Source: Ramlibacter ginsenosidimutans | Lineage (GTDB): Bacteria; Pseudomonadota; Gammaproteobacteria; Burkholderiales; Burkholderiaceae_C | DNA length: 64,000 nucleotides | Direction: 5' to 3' | Assembly (NCBI RefSeq): GCF_016654015.1 | Contig: NZ_JAEPWM010000004.1 | Coordinates: 186,001-250,000, forward strand | Part shown: piece by piece, positions 35,385 to 43,707 of the stretch | Layout: every line of letters begins with the position of its first letter | How positions within the stretch are numbered: the first letter of the stretch is position 1 | Made by a program: the position numbers and the translations under genes | Notes under the pieces: generated by a model | Seen by the model: the letters and a program-made list of their open reading frames with translations, nothing else | What the model was told of the DNA's origin: nothing | Databases searched by the model: none

Positions 35385-36524
35385 ATGAGCAGCAAACCCC
35401 TCGAAGGCATCGTCGTCGTCGCGCTGGAGCAGGCTGTCGCCGCGCCCTGGTGCTCCAGCCGCCTTGCCGATGCTGGCGCGCGCGTGATCAAGATCGAGCG
35501 ACCGGGCGGCGACTTTGCGCGCGGCTACGACACCGCCGTCTTCGGCGAGTCGTCCTATTTCGTCTGGATCAACCGCGGCAAGGAGTCGGTGGTGCTCGAC
35601 CTCGCGCGCACCGACGACAAGGCGCGACTGCGCGCCCTGCTCGGCATCGCGGACGTGTTCATCCAGAACCTCGCGCCCGGGGCGGCTGCCCGCCTGGGCT
35701 TCGGCTCCGAGGAGTTGCGCGCGGAGCATCCGCGCCTCGTTACCTGCGACATCAGCGGCTACGGCGATTCGGGGCCGCTGCAGCAGCTCAAGGCGTACGA
35801 CCTGCTGGTGCAGGCGGAGAGCGGGCTGGTGGCGGTGAGCGGCGCGCCCGGTCCGTGGGGCCGCATCGGCGTGTCGATCTGCGACATCACGGCCGGCATG
35901 AACGCCCTGATCGGCGTGCAGCAGGCGCTGCTGCAACGTGAGCGCACGGGCCTCGGCAGCGGCGTGAAGGTCTCGCTTTTCGATTCGGCGGCCGAACTGA
36001 TGGCCGTTCCTTACTTGCAGGCCCGCTACGGCGCCGGCGCTCCGGAACGCGTCGGCCTGAAGCACCCGAGCATCGCGCCCTACGGTTCCTTTATCTGCTC
36101 CGATGGTCGCGAGGTGGTGCTGTCGATCCAGAACGAGCGCGAGTGGGCCAGCTTCTGCCGCATCGTCCTGGGCGAGCCGGAGCTCGCGACCGACACGCGC
36201 TTCAACAACAACACGGTCCGCACGCAGAATCGCGCGGCGCTCGAAGCCGCGGTGCAGGCCGTGTTCGGCCGCCTCACCTATGCCGAGGCGATCGACCGCC
36301 TCACCGAGGCGCAGACCGCCTACGGCTCGATCAACTCGGTGCACGACCTGATCACGCATCCGCAGCTGCGCACGCGGCGCATGGACGTGCACGGCAGGAT
36401 CGTGGAGGTGCCGGCGCCGCCCTACGTGACCGAGTGGGACGAACCGCGATTCCCGAGCGCACCCGGCATCGGCGAGCACGGCACGCTGCCCGAGCCCGAG
36501 GTGGTCCAGGTCAGCGGAGACTAA
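35385..36524 (+). CDS. Class III CoA transferase (CaiB/BaiF family)
   Basis: A 379-residue enzyme. Family motifs: LEGIVVVALEQAVAAPWCSSRLADAGARVIKIERPGGDFAR at the N-terminus, INRGKESVVLDL, and DISGYGDSGPLQQLKAYDLLVQAESG, in which the Asp of YDLL is the expected catalytic acyl-carrying residue. The C-terminal lobe has GEHGTLPEPEVV. It moves CoA to a carboxylic acid, activating it for a later lyase such as the CitE-like protein at 44838. Last gene of the plus-strand arm; a terminator follows. Confidence 0.92.
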   Translation: MSSKPLEGIVVVALEQAVAAPWCSSRLADAGARVIKIERPGGDFARGYDTAVFGESSYFVWINRGKESVVLDLARTDDKARLRALLGIADVFIQNLAPGAAARLGFGSEELRAEHPRLVTCDISGYGDSGPLQQLKAYDLLVQAESGLVAVSGAPGPWGRIGVSICDITAGMNALIGVQQALLQRERTGLGSGVKVSLFDSAAELMAVPYLQARYGAGAPERVGLKHPSIAPYGSFICSDGREVVLSIQNEREWASFCRIVLGEPELATDTRFNNNTVRTQNRAALEAAVQAVFGRLTYAEAIDRLTEAQTAYGSINSVHDLITHPQLRTRRMDVHGRIVEVPAPPYVTEWDEPRFPSAPGIGEHGTLPEPEVVQVSGD

Positions 36525-36540
36525 GAGGAGTCGGTTTCGA

Positions 36541-36567
36541 CGCCCGGCCCAGGCCGGGCCTTTTTTT
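36541..36567 (+). terminator. Rho-independent terminator after CoA-transferase gene
   Basis: GCCCGGCC-CA-GGCCGGGC stem followed by CTTTTTTT, 17 bp after the stop codon. Confidence 0.85.
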
Positions 36568-36581
36568 GGCGTGCCACCCGC

Positions 36582-36614
36582 AAAAAGAAGAAGCCCGGCA
36601 TGCCGGGCTTCTTC
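36582..36614 (-). terminator. Rho-independent terminator of the second ABC operon
   Basis: A perfect 28-bp palindrome at 36587-36614 (arms GAAGAAGCCCGGCA) with a run of five A to its left, which reads as a T-tract on the minus strand. It ends the minus-strand operon whose last gene stops at 36645. Confidence 0.85.
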
Positions 36615-36644
36615 ACTCTGCGCTTCGCAGTCGGGCAGTACACC

Positions 36645-36944
36645 TCACGCCGACGGCGCTGCCCCTTCGACCACGATCATGTTCGAGTTGGACGACAGCT
36701 GCCTCAGGCGGCGGGCCGGGGCGTACTCGGGCGAGTCGATCCAGGCCTGCGCCTGCTGCACGCTCGGGAACTCGAGCACTACCAAGCGGCTCGGCGACCA
36801 GCCGCCCTCCAGCGTCTCCGCGCGGCCGCCGCGGGCGAGGAACTTGCCGCCGTACTGCAGCACCGTGGGCGGCGACAGCTTCTTGTATTCCTCGAACAGC
36901 TGCGGGTCAGTGACTTCCATGTCGTTGATGACGTAGGCGGGCAT
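36645..36944 (-). CDS. DUF1330 protein
   Basis: A 99-residue dimeric alpha-beta barrel protein of the DUF1330 family: PAYVINDMEVTDPQLFEEYKKL, then YGGKFLARGG, LEGGWSPSRLVVLEFPS and AQAWIDSPEYAPARRLRQ. Full length. Family function unknown, but members accompany catabolic operons. Last gene of the second ABC operon, 20 bp after a dehydrogenase gene; it mirrors the EthD protein of the first half of the cassette, which has a similar fold. Confidence 0.9.
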   Translation of the reverse strand: MPAYVINDMEVTDPQLFEEYKKLSPPTVLQYGGKFLARGGRAETLEGGWSPSRLVVLEFPSVQQAQAWIDSPEYAPARRLRQLSSNSNMIVVEGAAPSA

Positions 36945-36964
36945 GGCCGGCTCCTTCCGCTGCT

Positions 36965-37888
36965 TCAGGCTGCCTTGCGCAGCGGCGTGGGTTCGGCCGG
37001 CTGCTGCCGCACCTCGATCCCGAGTTCCTTCTCGCGCTGGAACATGATGGCGGCGGTGTCGCGGTCGCCGAGGCCTTGCGCGATCGCGTTCTCCATCGTC
37101 TTCTGCGCTGCGCGGCCGACCAGCGGCTCGAAGCCCAGCTTGTCGGCCAGGTCGCACGCCAGGCGCACGTCTTTGCACGCGAGCTTGATCGCGAAGCCGG
37201 GGCTGTCGTCGCCGACGAAGGCCTTCTTCGGCATGGCGACGGCCAGCTGCTGGTTCCAGCCCATCGTCGTGCGGATCACCTGCTGGATCAGCTCCAGCGT
37301 CAGGCCCGACTTGACGCCGATTGCCAACGCCTCCGTGTTGGCCATCATGATCGTGGTGGCCAGCAGGTTGTTGGTGATCTTCATCGCGTGGCCGGTGCCG
37401 GGACCGCCGCAGTAGAAGGTGTCGGTGCCCATGCAATTGAGCACCGGGGTCGCCTGCTCGATCGCGGCCTGGTTGCCGCCGACCATCAGCGTGAGCGTGC
37501 CGGTCGCCGCGTGCTCGGACGTCTTGCCCACCGGCGAATCGACCAGTTCCATGCCGCGCGCGCGCAGCGCGTCGCCGACGCGGCGCGAGGTCTGGGGGTC
37601 GATGGTGCTCATCTCGATGACCAGGCCGCCCTTGCGCAGGCCCTGGATCACGCCGTCGTCGCCGAGCACCACCTGCTCGACGTGCTGCGGCTCCGGCAGC
37701 ATGGTGACGACGATCTCGCTGGCCGCGCCGACTTCCTTGGGCGTCTTCGCTGCCTTGGCACCCGCCTGCACCAGGCGGGCGATCGCTTGGGGGCTCTTGT
37801 CGTAGACGGTCAGCTCGTGGCCGCCCTTGAGGATGTTCAGCGCCATGGGGGCGCCCATCACGCCGAGGCCGATGAATCCGACTTTCAT
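36965..37888 (-). CDS. NAD-dependent beta-hydroxyacid dehydrogenase (second paralogue)
   Basis: A 307-residue enzyme of the 3-hydroxyisobutyrate dehydrogenase family: VGFIGLGVMGAPMALNIL at the start, substrate loop ELVDSPVGKTSEHAATGTLTLMVGG (GKT in place of SGG), and catalytic Lys in GTGHAMKITNNLLA. The ATG at 37888 is preferred over a GTG two codons upstream. Related in family to the gene at 24926 but clearly different in loop sequence, so probably a different substrate. It sits 49 bp after the second binding-protein gene. Confidence 0.9.
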   Translation of the reverse strand: MKVGFIGLGVMGAPMALNILKGGHELTVYDKSPQAIARLVQAGAKAAKTPKEVGAASEIVVTMLPEPQHVEQVVLGDDGVIQGLRKGGLVIEMSTIDPQTSRRVGDALRARGMELVDSPVGKTSEHAATGTLTLMVGGNQAAIEQATPVLNCMGTDTFYCGGPGTGHAMKITNNLLATTIMMANTEALAIGVKSGLTLELIQQVIRTTMGWNQQLAVAMPKKAFVGDDSPGFAIKLACKDVRLACDLADKLGFEPLVGRAAQKTMENAIAQGLGDRDTAAIMFQREKELGIEVRQQPAEPTPLRKAA

Positions 37889-37937
37889 GATCACTTCTCT
37901 TTCAGGTTGGAGGGTTGCTCTGGAAACCGGGGCCCGC

Positions 37938-39197
37938 TCAGGCGGGATTGCCCCACTGGTTCATCTCCCACACCGGGCGGCCGCGCAGGTCGGGCACGTC
38001 GGTACGGAGGAATTCGGCGGCCGCCGGCTTGGCGCCCAACTTGTCGTAGGCAGCCTTCACGAGCGGCGCAGTGCGCTGGAAGGGCGCTCGCACCTGCTCC
38101 CAGGTGAGCGCCTTCTCGATCTGCTTGTTCCCGGCCATGTAGCGCGAGGAGGCCAGGATCGCCAGCGCGTCCTTCTCGGTGGGCCACGACCAGCCGCGCG
38201 AGAACAGCACGTCGTCCTTGACCACCTTGGCGCCCGAGACGGGGTCCAGCTTCCAGTATTGCTTGACCAGTTGCGAAACCGCGCCGGGGTCCATCGCGGA
38301 CAGCGCGGCGACGGCCTCCTGCTGCGCGACGAGGAACGCGGTGACCGCCTGCGGGTGCTGCTCGATCAGCCCGTTGCGCCCGATCCAGAACGAGCGGTGC
38401 AGGTAATAGCCGTCCGGGTAGAACTGCGACTTCTTCACCGAGGCCAGCAGGTGGCCGGCGCCCTTGCCGGCAGGGCCGTCGTAGTAGTCCTCCGTGTAGC
38501 CGAAGGAGTTCATGATCGCAACCGTCCCGTTGGCCTGCGCGGCGTAGTACGCGGGCGAGATCGTGCAGGTGGCATCCACTCCGGTCGGCACCGAGGCGGC
38601 CTGGGCATGGGTGGGCATGTTGATGTACTTGATCCCTGCGTCCTTGAGCGGGTCCTGCACGCCCAGCTCGTACTTGAGCATCTCGGTCAGCGCGCTCTGC
38701 GGGTCTCCGCCCAGCGACACGCCGATCGTCTTGCCGCGCAGCTGCTGCGCGTTGCGGATCGGCGACCCCTTGCGCGTCGTGATGAGGAAGCGAAGGTGGC
38801 CTTCGCCGACCACCAGCGGACTGATCGGCAGGCCCGTGGAGATCGCGCGGATGATCGGCGTGTTGCCCCACATGCCGATGTCCAGGTTGTTGCCGACCAT
38901 CGCTTCCACCATAGGCAGCGCCGTCGGGTACTCGCGCCAGTCGATCGTCAGGTCGTAGCCGTAGTCGGCGGCACGCTTTTCCAGCAGCTTGTTGTTGATC
39001 ATGTACTGCGTCATCGGCGAGTTGCCTGCAGCCCACGGGATGCGGCCGATCGACACCTTGAGCGCGCGCCGCGACCCCTGCGCGCGCACGTAGCCGGGGG
39101 CGGCGACCAGACCGCCGGCGACGAGGGCACCGCCACTCGCGAGCGCGGCGCCGCCGAACACCAGCTGGCGGCGGGAAATGGAAGTCGGATTGGACAT
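37938..39197 (-). CDS. ABC transporter substrate-binding protein with Tat signal
   Basis: A 419-residue periplasmic receptor of the SsuA/TauA/NrtA superfamily. The N-terminus SISRRQLVFGGAALASGGAL has the twin-arginine pattern, so it is exported folded. Core: VSIGRIPWAAGNSPMTQYMI, then YPTALPMVEAMVGNNLDIGMWGNTP and LRGKTIGVSLGGDPQSALTEML. Longer than the two receptors of the first system and not closely related to them. It belongs with the ATPase and two permeases encoded upstream. Confidence 0.9.
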   Translation of the reverse strand: MSNPTSISRRQLVFGGAALASGGALVAGGLVAAPGYVRAQGSRRALKVSIGRIPWAAGNSPMTQYMINNKLLEKRAADYGYDLTIDWREYPTALPMVEAMVGNNLDIGMWGNTPIIRAISTGLPISPLVVGEGHLRFLITTRKGSPIRNAQQLRGKTIGVSLGGDPQSALTEMLKYELGVQDPLKDAGIKYINMPTHAQAASVPTGVDATCTISPAYYAAQANGTVAIMNSFGYTEDYYDGPAGKGAGHLLASVKKSQFYPDGYYLHRSFWIGRNGLIEQHPQAVTAFLVAQQEAVAALSAMDPGAVSQLVKQYWKLDPVSGAKVVKDDVLFSRGWSWPTEKDALAILASSRYMAGNKQIEKALTWEQVRAPFQRTAPLVKAAYDKLGAKPAAAEFLRTDVPDLRGRPVWEMNQWGNPA

Positions 39198-39230
39198 GGA
39201 AATCTCCTTGGGTGGTGAGGGGTCCGCGCC

Positions 39231-40094
39231 TTACGCGGCGCTCTCGGCGGGCTCGGTGCGCGTCGGTTCGGAGCCGTCGATGGCGCGGTACGCTTCATCG
39301 CGGATCAGGCGCCAGATCTGTTCGCTCAGTTCGCCGAAGCGGGGCTGAGCGCGGACGTGCTCGTCGCGCGGGCGCGGCAGGTCGATGTCCAGCACTGCGC
39401 GCACGCGGCCCGGGTGGCTGCTCATGACGACCACCCGGTCGGCCAGGAACACCGCTTCCTCGATGTCGTGCGTGATGAAGACGGCGGTCTTGCGCTGCGA
39501 GCGCGGCGCGGTCTGGCCCCAGATGCGCAGCAGCTCGATCTGCAGGATCAGGCGCGTCTGCGCGTCGAGCGCACCCAGCGGCTCGTCCATCAGCAGGATG
39601 TCGGGGCCATTGGCCAGCAGCCGCGCGAGGGCGACGCGCTGGCGCATGCCACCGGAAAGCTGGTGCGGGTATTTCTTCTCCGAGCCCTTCAGGCCCACCA
39701 GCTCGATGAAGTGAACGATGCGTTCCTCGCGCTGCTGCGGCGTGAACTGCTTGCCCGGCGTGCCGTGGCGCAGGCCGAAGCCGATGTTGTCCTGGACGGT
39801 CTGCCAGGGCATCAGCGCGTAGTCCTGGAACATCACGCCGCGGTCGGCACCGGGACCGGCGATCGCCTTGCCGTCCTTCTCCAGCACGCCGGCGCTCGGC
39901 GTGTCCAGGCCCGCAATGAGGTTCAGGACGGTGGACTTGCCACAGCCCGAAGGCCCGACGATGCAGATGAACTCGCCGTCCTCGATGTCGAGCGACACGT
40001 CGGCCAGCGCCAGCGTCTGCTGGCCCGAACGAGGCGCGATGAAGCTCTTGGTGATGCCCTTGAGGTGCAGCTTGGGCGCGGGAGTGGTCGTCAT
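39231..40094 (-). CDS. ABC transporter ATP-binding protein, second system
   Basis: A 287-residue SsuB/TauB-type ATPase: Walker A IVGPSGCGKSTVLN, Q-loop MFQDYALMPWQT, signature LSGGMRQRVALARLL, Walker B ILLMDEPLGALD, H-loop VFITHDIEEAVF. Its start lies one base after the stop of the adjacent permease gene. It powers the second uptake system. Confidence 0.93.
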   Translation of the reverse strand: MTTTPAPKLHLKGITKSFIAPRSGQQTLALADVSLDIEDGEFICIVGPSGCGKSTVLNLIAGLDTPSAGVLEKDGKAIAGPGADRGVMFQDYALMPWQTVQDNIGFGLRHGTPGKQFTPQQREERIVHFIELVGLKGSEKKYPHQLSGGMRQRVALARLLANGPDILLMDEPLGALDAQTRLILQIELLRIWGQTAPRSQRKTAVFITHDIEEAVFLADRVVVMSSHPGRVRAVLDIDLPRPRDEHVRAQPRFGELSEQIWRLIRDEAYRAIDGSEPTRTEPAESAA

Positions 40095-40095
40095 G

Positions 40096-40899
40096 TCAAT
40101 GCCTCCAGGGGAGCAGCCGGGTCTCGGCGGCGCGAAAGATACGGTCGATGAGGAGCGCGACGACGCCCACCACGATCATGCAGACGACGATCGCGTTGAG
40201 GTCGATGTTGTACGAGTAGAAGACGAACATCATCTGGCCGATGCCGCCGGAGCCGCCGCCGCCGGACTTCGCTCCTACGGCCAGTTCGGCGGCAATGATC
40301 GCGGTCCACGCCACCCCCATCGCCAGGCGCGCGCCGAGCAGGATGCTGGGGGCTGCACCCGGGAGGACCACTCGCGTCAGGATGGTCAGGCGCGGCACGC
40401 CCATGGTCAGGGAGGCCAGCACCAGCTTTCGGTCGACGCGGCTGACGCCGTGCACCGTGTTGACCACCACCGGGAAGAAGGCGGCGTAGCTCACGATGGC
40501 CAGCGCGGTCGGCGTGCCGGTGCCGAACCACAGGATGGCGACGGGCAGCAGCGCCATCGGCGCGACGGGGCGGAAGCTCTCGATGATCGGGTCGAGGTTC
40601 TCGCGGACCTTCCGGCTCGACCCCATCAGCAGCCCCAGCGTGACGCCCAGCGCCAGCGCGCAGAGGAAGCCGAGGACCACGCGGCCGAGGCTTTGCGCCG
40701 TGGCACTGAGCAGGCCGCCGGTGGTGACGAGTTCGACCGCGGCGTGCACCACGCGCAGCGGCGCCGGCGCCGGGCTGTCAGCGGGCAGCGTCGCGGCCCA
40801 GGCCTGCCACAGTGCGAGCAGCACCAGCGGCAGGGTGACGGCGCGCGCGGCGGGACGCCAGCGCGGCTCGGCGCGGAAGGCAATGGCGGAAGTGTTCAT
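40096..40899 (-). CDS. ABC transporter permease 1, second system
   Basis: A 267-residue membrane protein of the SsuC type with about six helices. The ATPase-contact loop is ASLTMGVPRLTILTRVVLPGAAPSILLGARL. A Gly/Ser run (KSGGGGSGGIG) replaces the usual loop after AAELAVG. The ATG overlaps the stop of permease 2 (ATGA), so the two permeases are coupled and probably form a heterodimeric channel, in contrast to the single permease of the first system. Confidence 0.9.
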   Translation of the reverse strand: MNTSAIAFRAEPRWRPAARAVTLPLVLLALWQAWAATLPADSPAPAPLRVVHAAVELVTTGGLLSATAQSLGRVVLGFLCALALGVTLGLLMGSSRKVRENLDPIIESFRPVAPMALLPVAILWFGTGTPTALAIVSYAAFFPVVVNTVHGVSRVDRKLVLASLTMGVPRLTILTRVVLPGAAPSILLGARLAMGVAWTAIIAAELAVGAKSGGGGSGGIGQMMFVFYSYNIDLNAIVVCMIVVGVVALLIDRIFRAAETRLLPWRH

Positions 40900-41750
40900 G
40901 CGAGCTCCGTTCCTTCGGACCAGGGGGTGAGGCGGCGCTGCAGCGCGCGCAGCGCGACGTCGCACAGGTAGCCGACGACGCCGATCACGGCGATGAAGGC
41001 AAAAACCTTGGACGTCATCAGCAGTTCGCGGTACCACTCGATGGCGAAGCCGAGGCCGCTGGGCGCGCCGATCAGCTCCGCCGCCACGATGGCGGCCCAC
41101 GAGGCGGCCAAGGCGAGGCGGATACCGACCATCACGATCGGCAGCGCCCCGGGCACGATGACGTAGCGCAGCAGCGCAGCCCGCCCGACACCCATCGTGC
41201 TGGCAGCGGCAATCAGCTTGCGGTCAACCTGGCGCACGCCGGAGATGGTGTTGAGCAGGATCGGGAAGAATCCGACGTACACCATGATGAACACGGGCAG
41301 CGTGTCGCCGATGCCGAAGATGAACAGCGCGAGCGGCAGCCACGCGATGCCCGAGATCGGCCGCAGCAGCTCGACCACCGGGTCGACGTAGGCCTCGGCC
41401 GTGGGGCTCAGGCCCATCCAGAATCCCAGCGGCACCGCCAGCGCAATGGAGATGGCCAGCGCGATCAGCAGGCGTGCGGAGCTGATGCCGGCGTGCTGCA
41501 GCAACTCGCCACCAGCGGCCAGGTTCCACAGCGCGCTCGCCACCGCCACCGGCGAGGGCAGCTGCAGCGGATTGGCATTCCACAGGTACGCCGCGTACCA
41601 GAGGGCAGTGAACACCCCGAAGGCGCGCACGGCGATGAACCAGCGCTGCTGCGCCAGGCGGCGCAGGGCGCCCGGCCGTGCAGCGGCCGCGCGTTGCGTG
41701 TCGCTTCCCGCCGGCGCGGCCTGCGCGTGGGAAGCGTGGGTGAAGTTCAT
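40896..41750 (-). CDS. ABC transporter permease 2, second system
   Basis: A 284-residue SsuC-type permease. A GGAG site sits before the ATG at 41750. It has membrane helices from about residue 42 (AFGVFTALWYAAYLW) and the contact loop AASTMGVGRAALLRYVIVPGALPIVMVGIRL, then AAIVAAELIGAPSGLGFAIEW. It follows the SDR gene by 25 bp and precedes its partner permease. Confidence 0.9.
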   Translation of the reverse strand: MNFTHASHAQAAPAGSDTQRAAAARPGALRRLAQQRWFIAVRAFGVFTALWYAAYLWNANPLQLPSPVAVASALWNLAAGGELLQHAGISSARLLIALAISIALAVPLGFWMGLSPTAEAYVDPVVELLRPISGIAWLPLALFIFGIGDTLPVFIMVYVGFFPILLNTISGVRQVDRKLIAAASTMGVGRAALLRYVIVPGALPIVMVGIRLALAASWAAIVAAELIGAPSGLGFAIEWYRELLMTSKVFAFIAVIGVVGYLCDVALRALQRRLTPWSEGTELA

Positions 41751-41775
41751 GGCAGTCTCCATGGCGCGGGCTGGT

Positions 41776-42600
41776 TCAGCGCGTGACGGACAGGAAGCCG
41801 CCGTCGATGTACAGCGTGTGCCCGTTGATGTAGGCACCGGCGTCCGAGGCGAGCAGCAGCGCCGCGCCGCAGATGTCCTCGGGGCGCCCCCAGCGCTTGG
41901 CCGGCGTCCAGTCGGTGACGAAGGCGTTGAAGTCCTGGTCGTTCGCCTGGCTGAACTCGGTGGCCGTGTAGCCCGGGGCCAGCGCATTCACGGTGACACC
42001 GGTGCCGGCGAGATCGGCGGCGAGCGCGCGCGTGAAGGCGGAGACGCCGCCCTTGGCCGCTACGTACGGCACCAGCCGCGGCCGCGCCACGTGGTTCATG
42101 ATCGAACCCATGTTGATGATGCGGCCGCTGCCCTGCTGCACCATCAGCCGCCCGGCCTGCTGGGCGACCAGGAAGCAGGCGGTAAGGTCGGTGTCGATCA
42201 CCTTCTGCCATTCCTCCTTCGTCAGCTCGAGGAAAGGCGTGCGCACGATGACGCCGGCGTTGTTGACGACGATGTCGAGGCGCCCGCACTTGGCGACGGC
42301 TTCCTGCACGGCGCCGGCGACGGCCTGCTGGTCGGTGACGTCGAAAACGAGCGCATGAGCGTCGGCGCCGGCGGCGCGGAATTCGCGCACGCGCTGGTGC
42401 ACGAGCTCGTTGCGGTCGGCGAGGATGATGCGCGCACCGGCAGCGGCGAATCCGCGCGCCAGGCCCGAGGCGATGCCGCCGGCGCCGCCCGTGATCAGGG
42501 CAACCTTCCCCTCGAGGGAGAAGAGCGAGGCGGGAGCGAGGCCCTGGAACAGGTGCTGCCCCGCGGTGTTCGCGCCGGGGATCGGCATGGAGATGGTCAT
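41776..42600 (-). CDS. Short-chain dehydrogenase/reductase (gluconate 5-dehydrogenase-like)
   Basis: A 274-residue SDR. Nucleotide motif ALITGGAGGIASGLARGFAAAGA (the third Gly of TGxxxGxG is replaced: GGIASG), structural motif NNAGV, catalytic Ser in INMGSIMNH, YVAAKGG (Tyr-x3-Lys), and PGYTATEFS. An N-terminal extension of about 25 residues precedes the fold. Closest in style to gluconate 5-dehydrogenase/2-deoxygluconate 3-dehydrogenase. First gene of the minus-strand operon, so its oxidation probably acts on the transported compound. Confidence 0.9.
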   Translation of the reverse strand: MTISMPIPGANTAGQHLFQGLAPASLFSLEGKVALITGGAGGIASGLARGFAAAGARIILADRNELVHQRVREFRAAGADAHALVFDVTDQQAVAGAVQEAVAKCGRLDIVVNNAGVIVRTPFLELTKEEWQKVIDTDLTACFLVAQQAGRLMVQQGSGRIINMGSIMNHVARPRLVPYVAAKGGVSAFTRALAADLAGTGVTVNALAPGYTATEFSQANDQDFNAFVTDWTPAKRWGRPEDICGAALLLASDAGAYINGHTLYIDGGFLSVTR

Positions 42601-42687
42601 CGGCTGGTCTCCGTTTGGAAAGTGGAGCGGATGCTAGGAGCCGATGCGCGCTTGCAGGAATTGGAACTTGGGCAAGCCGCACTTCGC

Positions 42688-42721
42688 AAAAAGGCGAACC
42701 CCGGGCAAGCCCGGGGTTCGC
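42688..42721 (-). terminator. Terminator-like hairpin between two divergent genes
   Basis: Arms GCGAACCCCGGG / CCCGGGGTTCGC with loop CAAG (42694-42721) and five A to the left, so it reads as a minus-strand terminator. No minus-strand gene ends just upstream of it; it lies between divergent SDR and SMP-30 genes and may insulate or attenuate transcription toward the SDR gene. Confidence 0.55.
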
Positions 42722-42812
42722 GCCGTTCGAACGCCCGGTTGCTGCAAACCGAATTGCGGGCCGCCGGCGGCCACCCTACGATGCGGCCACACCAACGCAC
42801 CCGACCCTGCCC

Positions 42813-43703
42813 ATGACTTCTCCCGTGCGCGTCGGCACGCAGCGCGACATCCTCGGCGAAAGCCCTTTGTGGGACGAGCGCGAGCAGTGCCTGTGGTGGG
42901 TCGACATCCGGCAGCCGGCCCTGCGCAGGCTCGACCACGCGAGCGGTCGCGTCCAAACCTGGCCGATGCCGGCGCTGGTGGGCTCGATCGCGCTGGTCGA
43001 GGATGGCCGACTGCTCGTCGCGCTGCCTCAGCAGCTGGCGCTGTTCGATGCGCACGACGCCAGCCTGACTCCCTTCGTCGAGCCGGCGCGGATGCCGGCC
43101 GAGCACCGCTTCAACGACGGCCGCTGCGATCGCCAGGGCCGCTTCTGGGTCGGCAGCATGAACAACTTGACGCGGGCTCCGGAAGGCGTGCTGTACTGCC
43201 TGGAAGGCCGCACGATGCGTGCGCACCGCGGCGGCATCTGCATTCCCAACAGCCTCGCGTTCAGCCCCGACGGCGGCACGATGTACTTCGCCGACTCGCT
43301 GCGCTACACCCTGTTTGCGTACGACTACGGCCCGGCGACCGGCGAGCTCGGTGCCGACCGGGTGCTCGCGACCACCGAGCCGCCCGGATTTCCGGATGGC
43401 TCGACCGTCGACGCGGACGGCTTCCTCTGGAATGCCGAGTTCAATGCGGCCCGCCTCGTGCGCTACGCGAGCGATGGCCGCATCGACCGCGTGATCGCCA
43501 TGCCCGTGCCGCGTCCCACCTGCTGTGCCTTCGGCGGACCGGAGCTCGACGTCCTGTACGTGACGACGGCAAGCCAGCAGATGAGCCCGCAAGAGTTGCA
43601 GGCGCAGCCGCTCGCGGGTGCGCTGCTGGCGCTCGACGTCGGCGTGCGCGGCCTGCCCGAACCTCGCTTCGCCCTCACGGGCGCCCGAACCGAGAAAGCG
43701 TGA
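42813..43703 (+). CDS. SMP-30/gluconolactonase family lactonase
   Basis: A 296-residue six-bladed propeller enzyme. Metal-site motifs: LGESPLWDEREQCLWWVDI (Glu), NDGRCDRQGRFWVGSMN (Asn-Asp), CIPNSLAFSPDGGTMYFADS (Asn) and FPDGSTVDADGFLWNAEF (Asp). It hydrolyses sugar lactones with a divalent metal. The ATG at 42813 gives the family N-terminus. It begins the right plus-strand operon; the dehydratase gene follows 4 bp after its stop. Confidence 0.92.
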   Translation: MTSPVRVGTQRDILGESPLWDEREQCLWWVDIRQPALRRLDHASGRVQTWPMPALVGSIALVEDGRLLVALPQQLALFDAHDASLTPFVEPARMPAEHRFNDGRCDRQGRFWVGSMNNLTRAPEGVLYCLEGRTMRAHRGGICIPNSLAFSPDGGTMYFADSLRYTLFAYDYGPATGELGADRVLATTEPPGFPDGSTVDADGFLWNAEFNAARLVRYASDGRIDRVIAMPVPRPTCCAFGGPELDVLYVTTASQQMSPQELQAQPLAGALLALDVGVRGLPEPRFALTGARTEKA

Positions 43704-43707
43704 ACCC

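Noticed and set aside
34119-36479. 786-residue minus-strand open frame
   Set aside because: Antisense to aldehyde dehydrogenase and CoA transferase; Arg/His-rich shadow sequence without motifs.
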